From: JBBRHQ01 sp963720735
Lineage (GTDB): Bacteria; Actinomycetota; Thermoleophilia; Solirubrobacterales; 70-9
Length of the DNA stretch: 64,000 nucleotides
Direction: 5' to 3'
NCBI GenBank assembly: GCA_963720735.1
Contig: CAVRGL010000011.1
Coordinates: 1 to 64,000 of the forward strand
A program made the translations under genes and the position numbers. Under the pieces are notes generated by a model that worked only from the letters and a program-made list of their open reading frames with translations, was not told the origin of the DNA and made no database searches. Position 1 is the stretch's first letter, and each line of letters starts with the position of its first letter. Shown in pieces: positions 15,531-25,062 of this stretch.

Positions 15531-17831
15531 ATGAGGGGCGGCTGGCGGACCGCCGCGCTGTTGGGGCTCGACTGTGGCCTGGGGCTCTCGCCGCTGGCGC
15601 CATCGGCGGCGGCCGGAGGAGCCGCGGCGGGGCTGGCAGCGCTCTTCCTTGCCTTGATCCTGCTGCGACCGCAGAGGGGCGCCACGCGGCTCGCCTGGCT
15701 TGTGCTGATCGCCCTCGGCGCGGCCCTCGCCGGGCTGCTCGCAGGCGCTGCCCGGCTGCGGGCGATCGACGCGGGGGCCTTCAGTGGCAGGCCGGGATCG
15801 AAGGCGACCGTCAGCGGCTACGTCGCCGCCGTCCCCCACCGCACCCTGGGAGAGGTGCGGGTGCAGGTGGAGACGCCGCGCGGCCGGCTCCTGCTCTGGG
15901 CGCCCGAGCCCGTGCCCGACCTCGAGATCGGCGCTGGAGTGCGGGCCAGCGGACGGCTGGCCCGTCCGCCCGACTACTACCGGGCGACGCTCCAGCGCCA
16001 GGGAATCTCGACCGTCCTCCGGACCGGGCGGATCGAGCCGACCGGCGGAGCACGGGGCGGCCTCAGCGGACGCCTCGACGCGATCCGAAGCCGCGCCGAG
16101 CACGGCCTCGGGGAAGGGATGCCCGAGCGTGAGGCGGCGCTGGCGCGGGGCTTCGTCCTCGGCCAGGACGACCGCATCGATCCGGCGACGGTCGATGACT
16201 TCCGCCGCTCCGGGCTCGCCCACCTGCTCGCAGTCTCGGGGCAGAACGTGGTGCTCCTGGCGCTGCTCGCCGCCCCGCTTCTGGCCATGCTCGGGATTCC
16301 GCTGCGCGCCCGGATCCTTTGGACCTGCGCTCTGATCGCCGTCTATGTCCCGCTCGCCGGCGGCGGACCCTCGATCCAGCGGGCCGGAGTGATGGGCGCC
16401 GCCGGCCTCGTCGCCACACTTGCCGGGCGTCCCGGATCACGGGCCTACGCGCTCCTCCTCGCCGTCGCTGCCACCCTGGCTCTCAATCCTCGGGCCAGCG
16501 CCGATCCGGGTTGGCAGCTGAGCTTCGCAGCCGTCGTCGGCATCTTCCTGCTCGCCGCGCCGATCCGGGCCCGGTTGGGAGAGCTCCTCGGAACGGAGGG
16601 CTGGCGGCGAGCGCTCAGCGAGGGCGCCGCGGTCACCGTCGCGGCGACGATCGCCACCGCCCCTCTGATGTCTCACCACTTCGGCACCCTCTCTCTCGCC
16701 TCGCTGCCGGCCAACCTGCTGGCGCTGCCGGCAGTCGCACCTGCGATGTGGATCGGCATGGTCACGGCCGGCGCCGCGCAGGTGCCGGGCCTGCCGCTGG
16801 CGCCGCTCGGTGCTCTCGACTCGCTCCTGCTGGGATTCGTCGCCCAGGTCGCCGCCTGGTTCGGGGGGCCGCGATGGGCCGTGCTCGACCTCACCTTGAG
16901 CGGGCCGCTGGAGATCGCGGCCGCCTACGCCCTGCTGCTCGCTGCGACCGCGCTGGTGCTGCGCAGCCTGGGGCGGTTGGCGCGGCGCCCGAAACGCACC
17001 CGTCGCACGCCCCGGATGGCCCTGGTCGCCGTCGCCGCGCTGCTCATCCCGGGGCTCTGGCCGGGTGGGGGAGCGGCGGGCGAAGCACCGGCAAGCGGGT
17101 TGAGGGTCGAGGTCCTCGACGTCGGCCAGGGAGACGCGATCCTCCTGCAGCCTGCGCAGGCCCCGCCGATCCTCGTCGATGGCGGCCCACCCGGGGACCG
17201 GATCGCGGAGAAGCTGCGCTCGGCGGGCGTCGCTGGCCTCGCCGCGGCGGTCCTCACCCACGATCAGTCCGATCACGCCGGGGGGATCCGTGAGCTGCTC
17301 GGATCGCTGCCCATCCACCGCCTCATCTACGGGGCCGCCCGGCCCGGCCTGCTGCATCGGGCGGCCGGCGCCGGCGCGATGCCCTACCGCGTCGCCGAGG
17401 GCAGCGAGATCCGCTCGGGCGCGCTGCGCCTCGAGGTCCTCTGGCCTCCCCGCTCGCCGCTCGACCGCCCGCCGCCCGGGAGCGATCCCAACCTCAGCTC
17501 GCTTGTCATCCTCGCCCGCTGGCACTCGTTCTCGATGCTGCTCACCGGCGACGCCGAGGCCGAGGCGGTGCCGATCGACCCGGGACCGGTCGACGTGCTC
17601 AAGGTCGCCCATCACGGCAGCGATGACGCCGGCCTCGGCGCCCTTCTGGGGCGTACCGTGCCGCGAATCGCGGTGATCTCGGTCGGCGAGGGGAACCCGT
17701 TCGGCCACCCGACGCCGCGGACCCTCGAGACGCTCGCCAAGCACCGGATCAGGGTGATGCGCACGGATCGCGACGGGACCGTTGTGATCGAGGCGAGCCA
17801 GCGGGGCACGTCCGTCTCCGATGACGGCTAG
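15531..17831 (+). CDS. comEC: ComEC/Rec2 DNA-uptake channel protein
   Basis: Inner-membrane channel for single-stranded DNA uptake. N-terminal membrane helices and a DUF4131-like region (residues 1–170) precede the Competence domain (about 200–480: HLLAVSGQNVVLLALLAAPL, YVPLAGGGPSIQRAGVMG). The C-terminal metallo-beta-lactamase-like domain covers about 520–766 (LDVGQGDAILLQ, VLTHDQSDHAGG, LLTGDAEAEA, VAHHGSDDAG). The metal motif reads THDQSDH, a variant of the usual SHxDxDHxGG but with both His and both Asp positions kept. Length 766 is complete. Start ATG is 10 bp after comEA. Confidence 0.93.
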   Translation: MRGGWRTAALLGLDCGLGLSPLAPSAAAGGAAAGLAALFLALILLRPQRGATRLAWLVLIALGAALAGLLAGAARLRAIDAGAFSGRPGSKATVSGYVAAVPHRTLGEVRVQVETPRGRLLLWAPEPVPDLEIGAGVRASGRLARPPDYYRATLQRQGISTVLRTGRIEPTGGARGGLSGRLDAIRSRAEHGLGEGMPEREAALARGFVLGQDDRIDPATVDDFRRSGLAHLLAVSGQNVVLLALLAAPLLAMLGIPLRARILWTCALIAVYVPLAGGGPSIQRAGVMGAAGLVATLAGRPGSRAYALLLAVAATLALNPRASADPGWQLSFAAVVGIFLLAAPIRARLGELLGTEGWRRALSEGAAVTVAATIATAPLMSHHFGTLSLASLPANLLALPAVAPAMWIGMVTAGAAQVPGLPLAPLGALDSLLLGFVAQVAAWFGGPRWAVLDLTLSGPLEIAAAYALLLAATALVLRSLGRLARRPKRTRRTPRMALVAVAALLIPGLWPGGGAAGEAPASGLRVEVLDVGQGDAILLQPAQAPPILVDGGPPGDRIAEKLRSAGVAGLAAAVLTHDQSDHAGGIRELLGSLPIHRLIYGAARPGLLHRAAGAGAMPYRVAEGSEIRSGALRLEVLWPPRSPLDRPPPGSDPNLSSLVILARWHSFSMLLTGDAEAEAVPIDPGPVDVLKVAHHGSDDAGLGALLGRTVPRIAVISVGEGNPFGHPTPRTLETLAKHRIRVMRTDRDGTVVIEASQRGTSVSDDG

Positions 17832-17848
17832 ACCGGGTCCGGCGCCTC

Positions 17849-17854
17849 TAGACT
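17849..17854 (+). promoter_or_regulatory. Putative -10 box (TAGACT) of holA
   Basis: TAGACT ends six bases before the GTG of holA, one of the clearest examples of the leaderless pattern. Confidence 0.4.
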
Positions 17855-17860
17855 CGGGCC

Positions 17861-18847
17861 GTGGCCGATCAGATGCTTCCCGCCTACCTGATAACCGGGA
17901 CCGACACGGCGAAGATCGACTCGACCCGGGCCCGCCTCCGCGCCCGGGCCGAGACGGAGGGGGGAGCGGCGGCGCTCGAGGTGTTCGATTCGGGGGCGGG
18001 GCGCAGCGCTCCCGATGCCGAGGCCCTGCTGGCGGCGATCCCGGCGATGTCGCTGGCGGTCTCGCGGCGCTACCTCCTGGTCGACGGGGTCGAGCGCTGG
18101 CGCGAGGCGCAGCAGCGCGAGGTCGCCGCGGCCCTGGCGGCCCTGCCGCCAGATCTGACCATCGTCCTGATCGCCCGCGGCAAGGCGCCGGGGCCTCTGA
18201 AGGAGGCGGTGAGCGCGGCCGGCGGCGAGGTGCTCCAGTTCGAGGCGCCCCGGGCTCGCGAGCTGCCCCGCCTGCTGGTGGAGGGCGCCCGCAGCCGTGG
18301 TTTCAGGCTGGAGCCGGCCGCGGCCCGCACCCTGGTCGAGCGGATGGGCACCGGCCAGGTTCGGCTCGAGAACGAGCTCGACCGCCTGGCGCTCTGGGCC
18401 GGTCCCGACGGGGAGGTCAGCGAGAGCGATCTCGAATCGACGATCGCCGATACCTCCGAGACCGCGGCCTGGTCTCTATCGGACGCGCTGCTCGAGCGCG
18501 ACGCGGCTCGCGCCCTGGAGATCGGCGAGCGGCTCATCTCACAGGGGGAGAACGTCACCGGCCTGATCTACGCGCTGGCGTCGCGCCTGCGCAAGGCGAA
18601 CCTCGCCCTCGCCCAGCTCGAGAGCGGGGTTGCGCCGAAGAAGGTCGAGTCCTCGCTGGGAATGCACCCCTACGCGGCTAAGCAGCTCGTCGGCCGGCTC
18701 CGTGACAGCTCTTCCGAGGAGCTGAGGGAGGCGACGGTCGTGCTCGCCGACCTCGAGGTCTGGTGTCGGGGAGGCTCCGAGTACGGCGAGGAGCTGGCGC
18801 TCACCCTGGCGCTGCGCCGTGCCGCGGGCGCTCCGTTGGCGGCCTGA
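17861..18847 (+). CDS. holA: DNA polymerase III delta subunit
   Basis: Delta subunit of the clamp loader, which opens the beta clamp. The 328-residue protein begins YLITGTDTAKIDSTRARL and keeps the family layout: AMSLAVSRRYLLVDGVERWR, LVERMGTGQVRLENELDRLA, VTGLIYALASRLRKANLALA and GMHPYAAKQLVGRL. The RLENELDRL region matches the conserved delta motif. The comEA–comEC–holA–rpsT order is widespread in bacteria and supports the call. GTG start with TAGACT six bases upstream. Confidence 0.93.
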   Translation: MADQMLPAYLITGTDTAKIDSTRARLRARAETEGGAAALEVFDSGAGRSAPDAEALLAAIPAMSLAVSRRYLLVDGVERWREAQQREVAAALAALPPDLTIVLIARGKAPGPLKEAVSAAGGEVLQFEAPRARELPRLLVEGARSRGFRLEPAAARTLVERMGTGQVRLENELDRLALWAGPDGEVSESDLESTIADTSETAAWSLSDALLERDAARALEIGERLISQGENVTGLIYALASRLRKANLALAQLESGVAPKKVESSLGMHPYAAKQLVGRLRDSSSEELREATVVLADLEVWCRGGSEYGEELALTLALRRAAGAPLAA

Positions 18848-18848
18848 C

Positions 18849-19073
18849 TCAGCCGCGGGGGCGGCGCGCCGCGAACCAGCCGGCGAGGGCGCCGAGCGCG
18901 AAGAACAGCAGGATGACGACCAGCAGCGAGGTCTCCCAGGTCCCGATCACCCAGTGGACCTTGACCGAGTCGAGGTTGAGGACGGCGAACAGGACCGCGA
19001 AGACGACCAGGGCCCAGAGCACCACGGTGCGAGCCGGGCTGCGGTTGGACGGCCTCCCGCCGGGCTCGCTCAT
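18849..19073 (-). CDS. LapA-domain (DUF1049) small membrane protein
   Basis: A 74-residue protein with two hydrophobic helices: TVVLWALVVFAVLFAVLNLD and TSLLVVILLFFALGALAGWF, separated by SVKVHWVIGTWE. The NxxxVxVxFxxG-like linker and the ending helix followed by Arg match LapA/DUF1049 membrane proteins. I chose the ATG at 19073 (MSEPGGRPSNRS), because further upstream sequence would enter rpsT. It lies just downstream of rpsT and its stop is within 2 bp of the holA stop (convergent). Confidence 0.75.
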   Translation of the reverse strand: MSEPGGRPSNRSPARTVVLWALVVFAVLFAVLNLDSVKVHWVIGTWETSLLVVILLFFALGALAGWFAARRPRG

Positions 19074-19083
19074 TCCTACCGGG

Positions 19084-19344
19084 TCAGGTTCCGGAGGCGA
19101 TGCGGGCCGCGCGGGACTTCTTGCGGGCGCCGTTGCGAGGATGAAGCGCCCCTCGCTGGACCGCTTTGTCGATGCGCGAGACGAGCGAGCGATGCTCGCT
19201 GTCCACTGTCGCGGCGTCGCCATCCTCGGCCGCCTGCTCGAGGCGGTGGAAGTGGGTCTTCACGGCGCTGGTCAGCCGACGGTTCTCGGCGCGCTCGCGC
19301 TCGCTGCGTAGGATCCGCTTCTTCTGTGAGGCTATGTTGGCCAT
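19084..19344 (-). CDS. rpsT: 30S ribosomal protein bS20
   Basis: Primary 16S rRNA-binding protein of the small subunit. The 86 residues start MANIASQKKRILRSERERAE and end KNGAR-like RNGARKKSRAARIASG, as expected for bS20. It is on the reverse strand directly beside holA, a very common arrangement. A strong TATAGT -10 box on the reverse strand lies about 50 bases upstream, so unlike many neighbours this transcript has a leader, which may allow autoregulation. Confidence 0.96.
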   Translation of the reverse strand: MANIASQKKRILRSERERAENRRLTSAVKTHFHRLEQAAEDGDAATVDSEHRSLVSRIDKAVQRGALHPRNGARKKSRAARIASGT

Positions 19345-19394
19345 GGTCGTGTGCCTGAGCGGGCAGGTCTCCCCACGCGATCGGGCGATCGCCG

Positions 19395-19400
19395 ACTATA
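19395..19400 (-). promoter_or_regulatory. -10 box (TATAGT) of rpsT, overlapping a murJ box
   Basis: Read on the reverse strand the sequence is TATAGT, close to consensus, leaving a leader of about 50 bases before rpsT. On the forward strand the overlapping GACTAT (19394–19399) ends five bases before the murJ GTG, so two divergent promoters may compete here. Confidence 0.4.
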
Positions 19401-19404
19401 GCGA

Positions 19405-21159
19405 GTGAGACCTGGCTTGGAGACTCCCCGGGCAGACGAGACAACCGAGCGCGAAGGCGCCGCGACCGCGGAGGAAAGCGGGGCGGACGGGACCGAAGCC
19501 GGGCTCGATTCAGCCCTCGCCTCCGACGCCGCGGTGCGGGCCGCCGAGGCCTTCGAGCCGGGCGAGGAGCCGGCCGCCGAGCCCGCGCCCGGCCGCCAGG
19601 CGGGCCGCATCGCACGCTCGACCGCCTTCTTCTCCGTCGCCACCGCCGCCTCGAGGGTGGCGGGGCTGGTGCGCGAGATCTTCGCCGCCAGCTACTTCGG
19701 CGTCCGCGGTCCGATGTCGGCGTTCACGATCGCTTTCCAGGTGCCCAACCTGGTCCGCAGCCTGTTCGCCGACGCCGCTCTGCAGCCCGCCTTCGTCCCG
19801 ATCTTCACCGAGCAGCTGGAGAAGCGCAACTACCGCGAGGCCTTCCGGCTCGCCTCGACCCTGCTGCTGCTGGTGACCATGGTCCTCGGCGCGATCACCG
19901 CGGTCTTCGTGATCTTCGCTCCGCTGATCATGCCGCTCTTCGCCCCCGGGTTCACGGGCGAGATCAAGGACCTGACGATCACGCTCTCGCAGCTGCTGTT
20001 CCCGATCCTCATCCTGCTCGGCCTCAGCGGGGTGGTCGTCGGGATCCTCAATAGCTACGACCGCTTCGGCGCCTTCGCGATCTCGCCCTTCTTCTGGAAC
20101 GTGACGATCATCGCCGTCACCGTCGTCCTGGTGCCGCAGTTCCACGGCAACGACCGCATCTACGCCTACGCGATCGGGATCGTCGCCGGAACCCTGGTGC
20201 AGCTGCTGATCCCGGCCTTCGACCTCCGCAACACGCCGTTTCAGTTCAGGTGGAGCTTCGCCTGGCGTAACCGGGACGTCCGCCGCGTCCTGCTGCTGAT
20301 GCTGCCGGTGACGATCAGCCTCGGCCTGATCAACTTCAACCTGCTGATCAACAGCTTCTTCGGCAGCCTCGTCCACGGCGAGGGGGACCTGGCGCCGGCG
20401 GCGATCGACAAGGCCTTCCGGATCTACCAGCTCCCGCAGGGGATCTTCTCGGTGGCGATCGCGACGGTGCTGTTCCCCACCCTGGCGCGCTTCGCGGCGC
20501 GCGGGGCGACTGCCGACCTGCGGGCGACGATGGCGAACGGGATGCGGCAGATCGTCTTCGTCCTGCTGCCGGCGGCGGCCGCGGTCCTGGTCCTCTCCGA
20601 GCCGATGATCCGCCTCGTCTACCAGCGCGGCGAGTTCACCCCCTCGCAGACGACTCTGGTGGCGACAGCCCTCTTCTGGTTCGCGTTCTCGCTTCCGACC
20701 AACGGCCTCTTCCTGCTGCTCACCCGGACCTTCTTCAGCCTCCAGAGGCCCTGGGTCCCGACCGGGATCGCCGCCGCCAACCTTGCCGTCACGGCGATCG
20801 CCGCCGCCCTCCTCTACAAGCCGTACGGGGTCGGCGGGATAGTCGCCTCGACCGGGATCGCGACTGCGGCGAGCGTCTTCGCCCAGTGCGTGGTCCTGCG
20901 CCGCGCCCTGGGTGGGCTCGAGCTGGGCCGGCTCGCCTTCTCCACGGTGCGGATCGCGCTTGCCGCAGCGGCGCTGGCAGCGGTCAGCTACGCGGTCTGG
21001 GACGTCCTCGACCGCCAGCTGGGGCGATCGGTCGCCGACCAGGCGATCTCGCTGATCGCCGGGCTGGGCGCGGGCGCCGCCGTCTACCTGGCCGCGGTCT
21101 GGGTGATGCGGGTGCCCGAGCTGTCGCAGATCGGAAGGCTGCTGCGGCGGGGCCGCTGA
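19405..21159 (+). CDS. murJ: MurJ-family lipid II flippase
   Basis: Flips lipid II across the membrane for peptidoglycan synthesis (MOP superfamily). About 14 hydrophobic segments begin at residue 70 (STAFFSVATAASRVAGLVRE). Family motifs include FQVPNLVRSLFADAALQPAF, VPIFTEQLEK, YQLPQGIFSVAIATVLFPTL and YQRGEFTPSQT. The N-terminal 65 residues are acidic, Ala/Glu-rich and probably disordered in the cytoplasm. Start GTG 19405 follows an overlapping -10-like box; TTG 19417 is an alternative. The length of 584 is slightly long because of the tail. Confidence 0.92.
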   Translation: MRPGLETPRADETTEREGAATAEESGADGTEAGLDSALASDAAVRAAEAFEPGEEPAAEPAPGRQAGRIARSTAFFSVATAASRVAGLVREIFAASYFGVRGPMSAFTIAFQVPNLVRSLFADAALQPAFVPIFTEQLEKRNYREAFRLASTLLLLVTMVLGAITAVFVIFAPLIMPLFAPGFTGEIKDLTITLSQLLFPILILLGLSGVVVGILNSYDRFGAFAISPFFWNVTIIAVTVVLVPQFHGNDRIYAYAIGIVAGTLVQLLIPAFDLRNTPFQFRWSFAWRNRDVRRVLLLMLPVTISLGLINFNLLINSFFGSLVHGEGDLAPAAIDKAFRIYQLPQGIFSVAIATVLFPTLARFAARGATADLRATMANGMRQIVFVLLPAAAAVLVLSEPMIRLVYQRGEFTPSQTTLVATALFWFAFSLPTNGLFLLLTRTFFSLQRPWVPTGIAAANLAVTAIAAALLYKPYGVGGIVASTGIATAASVFAQCVVLRRALGGLELGRLAFSTVRIALAAAALAAVSYAVWDVLDRQLGRSVADQAISLIAGLGAGAAVYLAAVWVMRVPELSQIGRLLRRGR

Positions 21160-21175
21160 TCGGAGCCTGGAAGCG

Positions 21176-23248
21176 GTGCTGAGCGCCACCAGGTACCTGC
21201 TCGGCGCCGCCGAGATATCGCTGCTGGCCGCGGCGGCGATCCTCGGCGCGGCCCGGGTGCGCGCCCGCCTGCTGCCCGGCTTCACCGGGTCGCCGGCCTG
21301 GCTCGCCACCGCCGTCGTGGCGATCGCGATCCTGCTCGGGACGGCCGAGCTGCTCGGGACGGCCGGGCTGTTCGAGCCCGTCCCCTACCTGCTCGCCGTC
21401 CTCTGCCTCGGGATCGGGCTGCGCCTTGGCCTCTCCGCCGGCGAGCCCGCAGGCCAAGGACTCCCGGCGCCCGACCCCGGCCTGACGATGCGTCTGTCCG
21501 GCCTCGCGGTCGCCGCGGTCGTGATCGCCCACTTCTGCATCGGGGTGCGGCTGCGCCTGAGCACCGGCATGACCGGATTCGACACGACCTGGTACCACGG
21601 GCCCTTCGCCGCCGGCTTCGCCCAGAGCGGGCGGACCTTCGGGATCCAGTTCATCGCGCCGCAGTTCCTCGCCTGGTTCTACCCGCAGAACTCGGAGCTG
21701 CTGCACGGGATCGGGATCCTCGCCTTCTCCAGGGATCTGCTCTCGCCGCTGCTCAACCTCGGCTGGCTCGGTGGCTGCCTGCTCGCCGCCTGGTGCATCG
21801 GCCGCCCCTGGGGCGCCGCGCCCGTGACGCTCGCCGGCGCCGCCCTGGTGCTCGGCAGCGGCGCCTTTGCCGATCAGGCCGGAGAGGCCCGCAACGACAT
21901 CGTCGCCCTCTTCTTCGTCCTCGCGGCGGTCGCGATCGTGCTCAACGCGGCGGCGCTGCCAAGCGGCCGGCGCCCGCCCGCCTCCCTTCCCGTGGGAGCA
22001 ATGGTCCTGGCCGGCCTCTCGATCGGGCTCGCTGCCGGGACCAAGGTCAACTACCTGGCGGCGGCGCTCGCCCTGGTCGGGTCGCTGCCCCTGATCGCGC
22101 CCCGCGGCGAACGGCTTCGAGCCCTTGCCGCGAGCGGCCTGCCGGCGCTGGCCGGGTGCGGGTTCTGGTACCTGCGGAACCTGATCCACGCAGGCAACCC
22201 GCTTCCGTGGGTCAAGCACCTCGGCCCGATCGCGCTGCCATCGCCCGACCAGGCGATCGGAGGCCGCGAGGGATTCGGGGTGCTGCACTATCTCACCGAC
22301 CCCGGGGTCTGGTCGGACTGGTTCGCACCGGGGCTTCATCAGGGTCTTGGTGTGCTCTGGCCGGTGATCCTCGCCGCGGCCCTGGCCGGGGCGCTGCTTT
22401 GCATGGTGGGACGGGGATCGGAGCCGGCGCTGCGCGCATCGGCGGTGGTCGCGGCCGCGCTGATCGCCGCCTGGCTGGTCGCCCCTGCCTCCGCCTCGGG
22501 GCCGGATGGAGAGCCACTCGGCTTCCTCTCGGGGTTGCGCTACCTGGTGCCGGCGCTCGCCCTCGGCCTGGCGCTGCTGCCGCTTGCCCCGCCGCTTCGA
22601 ACCGACGCGGCGCGCTGGGCGGTGCTCGCCGCCCTCGCCCTCGCCCTGCCGTTCACGGCCGCCTCCGGGATTCCCTGGTATTCGGGCTACCTCGCCGCGG
22701 CGGTCCTCGCGAGCGTCCTGGCAGTGAGCCTTGCGGCCCTGCTCGGGTCCGGCTGGCCCTCGGCGCACCGCAGGCTGGCGATCGCCACCACCGTGGGCGC
22801 CGCGATCCTCCTGATCGCGGCCGGGGAGCGCGGCCAGCGCACCTATCTGGCAAACCGCTACGCCGACCCCGGGTTCACGACCCCGGGCCTCGACGCCGCC
22901 TTCAGGTGGGCGCGCTCGCTCTCCGATCGGCGGATCGCCACCACCAGCACCCGACAGTATCCGCTGTTCGGCACCGAGCTCTCCAACCGGGTCAGGTTCG
23001 TCGGCCTGCACCGCCCCGAGGCCGGCTTCGTGCGTCCGGCCGGCTGCCGCTCCTGGCGGCGGGCCCTGAACGAGGGCGGTTATGACTATGTCGTCGCCAG
23101 CCTCGACCGGATCGAGCCCGGCGGCCCCAGCTACCCCCCGGAGGCCGGCTGGACCGCCTCCGACCCGGCGGCACGGGTGGTGCTGCGAAAGCCGCCGACC
23201 GTCATCTTCCGCCTCCGGGGCCGCCTCGACCCGGCCGCCTGCCCCTGA
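21176..23248 (+). CDS. Large polytopic membrane protein, GT-C-like
   Basis: A 690-residue protein with at least 12 hydrophobic segments and no soluble domain. The layout resembles GT-C glycosyltransferases that use polyprenyl-linked sugars: a first luminal loop with acidic residues (GMTGFDTTWYHGPFAAGFAQ), WFYPQNSELLHG and ARNDIVALFFVLAA. The C-terminal about 100 residues (SDRRIATTSTRQYPLFGTEL, then VASLDRIEPGG) look extracytoplasmic. It starts GTG 16 bp after murJ, so a cell-envelope role is plausible, but I cannot name a family with certainty. Confidence 0.55.
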   Translation: MLSATRYLLGAAEISLLAAAAILGAARVRARLLPGFTGSPAWLATAVVAIAILLGTAELLGTAGLFEPVPYLLAVLCLGIGLRLGLSAGEPAGQGLPAPDPGLTMRLSGLAVAAVVIAHFCIGVRLRLSTGMTGFDTTWYHGPFAAGFAQSGRTFGIQFIAPQFLAWFYPQNSELLHGIGILAFSRDLLSPLLNLGWLGGCLLAAWCIGRPWGAAPVTLAGAALVLGSGAFADQAGEARNDIVALFFVLAAVAIVLNAAALPSGRRPPASLPVGAMVLAGLSIGLAAGTKVNYLAAALALVGSLPLIAPRGERLRALAASGLPALAGCGFWYLRNLIHAGNPLPWVKHLGPIALPSPDQAIGGREGFGVLHYLTDPGVWSDWFAPGLHQGLGVLWPVILAAALAGALLCMVGRGSEPALRASAVVAAALIAAWLVAPASASGPDGEPLGFLSGLRYLVPALALGLALLPLAPPLRTDAARWAVLAALALALPFTAASGIPWYSGYLAAAVLASVLAVSLAALLGSGWPSAHRRLAIATTVGAAILLIAAGERGQRTYLANRYADPGFTTPGLDAAFRWARSLSDRRIATTSTRQYPLFGTELSNRVRFVGLHRPEAGFVRPAGCRSWRRALNEGGYDYVVASLDRIEPGGPSYPPEAGWTASDPAARVVLRKPPTVIFRLRGRLDPAACP

Positions 23249-23268
23249 CGCCATACTGATCGCGCCCC

Positions 23269-25062
23269 ATGGAGCGCATCCGCAACTTCTCGATCATCGC
23301 CCACATCGACCACGGTAAGTCGACCCTGGCCGACCGCATCCTCGAGGTCACCGGGGCGATCGACCCGGGGAAGATGCGCGCCCAGGTGCTCGACTCGATG
23401 GACCTCGAGCGAGAGCGCGGGATAACGATCAAGGCGCAGGCCGTGCGGGTGGACTACGCCGCCACGGACGGGCGCACCTACCACCTCCACCTGATCGACA
23501 CCCCCGGCCACGTCGACTTCTCCTACGAGGTTTCGCGCAGCCTGGCCGCCTGCGAGGGGGCGCTGCTCGTGGTCGACGCCGCGCAGGGCGTGGAGGCGCA
23601 GACCGTCGCCAACACGTACCTGGCGGTCGAAAACGGGCTCGAGCTGGTGCCGGTGATCAACAAGGTGGACCTGCCGGGCGCCGAGCCGGAGCGGGTCGCG
23701 GGCGAGATCGCCGACCTGCTGGGCGGCGACCCCGGCGAGATCCTGCGGATCTCGGCGAAGACGGGGGAGGGAGTGGAGGAGGTGCTGGAGGCGATCGTCG
23801 AGCGGATCCCGCCGCCCGGCGGTGACCCGAAGGCCCCGCCCCGGGCGCTGATCTTCGACTCCGAGTTCGACCAGTACCGTGGCGTCATCGCCTACGTGCG
23901 GATGGTCGACGGTGGCTTCGAGCGGCGCCAGCAGATAGTCGCCATGCAGAACGGCACGGAGGCCGACATCGACGACATCGGCTTCTTCCGGCCGCAGATG
24001 ACCGCGGCCGAAGGGATGGCCGCCGGCGAGGTCGGCTACGTGATCACCGGGATCAAGGACGTCGCCAAGCTGCGGGTCGGGGACACGCTGACCAGCCGCG
24101 CCGAGCCGGCCGGCGAGCCGCTCGAGGGCTACCGAGAGGTGAAGCCGATGGTCTTCTGCGGCCTCTACCCGATCGACACCGACCGCTACGAGGACCTGCG
24201 GGACGCGCTCGACAAGCTCGCCCTGAACGACGCCGCTCTCTCCTATGAGCCTGAGACCTCCGACGCGCTCGGTTTCGGCTTTCGCTGCGGGTTTCTCGGC
24301 CTCCTGCACATGGAGATCGTGCGCGAGCGGCTGGAGCGCGAATACGACCTCGACCTGCTGGCGACCACCCCCAACGTCCGCTACCAGGTCCACCTGATCG
24401 GCGGCGAGAGCCTCGACGTGCACAGCCCCACCGGGATGCCCGACCCGGCCTCGATAGAGGAGATCGACGAGCCCTTCATCCGGGCGACGATCATCGCCCC
24501 CTCCGAGTACGTGGGTCCGGTGATGGAGCTCTGCCAGGGCCGGCGGGGCAGCCACGTCGACATGCACTACCTGAGCCCGCAGCGCGTGCAGATCCGCTAC
24601 GACCTTCCGCTGGCCGAGATCGTCCTCGACTTCTTCGACCTGCTGAAGTCCTCGACCCGCGGCTACGCGTCGCTCGACTACGAGCCGATCGGCAACCGCC
24701 CCTCGGATCTGGTCAAGCTCGACATCCTGCTCGCCGGGGAGCGGGTGGATGCGCTCTCGATCATCGTCCACCGCGATTCCGCGTATGCGGCCGGCAAGAC
24801 GCTGGTCGAGCGGCTTCGGAAGACGATCCCACGCCAGCTGTTCGACATCCCGGTGCAGGCCGCGATCGGCTCGCGGGTGCTGGCCCGTGAGACCGTCAAG
24901 GCGCTGCGCAAGGACGTCACCGCGAAGCTCTACGGTGGCGACGTGACCCGCAAGCGTAAGCTCCTCGAGAAGCAGAAGTCGGGCAAGAAGCGGATGAAGC
25001 AGGTCGGCCGCGTCGAGGTCCCCCAGGAGGCGTTCCTAGCGGTGCTCGAGATAGATGAGTAG
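23269..25062 (+). CDS. lepA: Elongation factor 4 (LepA)
   Basis: Ribosome-associated GTPase that back-translocates or remodels stalled ribosomes. Starts MERIRNFSIIAHIDHGKSTL (P-loop AHIDHGKS), switch II DTPGHVDF, NKVD (INKVDLPG), and the LepA-specific C-terminus (DVTAKLYGGDVTRKRKLLEK, KQKSGKKRMKQVG). The length of 597 is normal. Its last codons overlap the next gene by 8 bp. It is followed by a SnoaL-like gene rather than the usual hemN, which I do not see here. Confidence 0.97.
   Translation: MERIRNFSIIAHIDHGKSTLADRILEVTGAIDPGKMRAQVLDSMDLERERGITIKAQAVRVDYAATDGRTYHLHLIDTPGHVDFSYEVSRSLAACEGALLVVDAAQGVEAQTVANTYLAVENGLELVPVINKVDLPGAEPERVAGEIADLLGGDPGEILRISAKTGEGVEEVLEAIVERIPPPGGDPKAPPRALIFDSEFDQYRGVIAYVRMVDGGFERRQQIVAMQNGTEADIDDIGFFRPQMTAAEGMAAGEVGYVITGIKDVAKLRVGDTLTSRAEPAGEPLEGYREVKPMVFCGLYPIDTDRYEDLRDALDKLALNDAALSYEPETSDALGFGFRCGFLGLLHMEIVRERLEREYDLDLLATTPNVRYQVHLIGGESLDVHSPTGMPDPASIEEIDEPFIRATIIAPSEYVGPVMELCQGRRGSHVDMHYLSPQRVQIRYDLPLAEIVLDFFDLLKSSTRGYASLDYEPIGNRPSDLVKLDILLAGERVDALSIIVHRDSAYAAGKTLVERLRKTIPRQLFDIPVQAAIGSRVLARETVKALRKDVTAKLYGGDVTRKRKLLEKQKSGKKRMKQVGRVEVPQEAFLAVLEIDE

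Noticed and set aside
20984..23254. Open frame of 756 codons on the reverse strand
   Set aside because: Antisense to murJ and the large membrane protein; Gly/Arg/Glu-rich translation without any fold signature.
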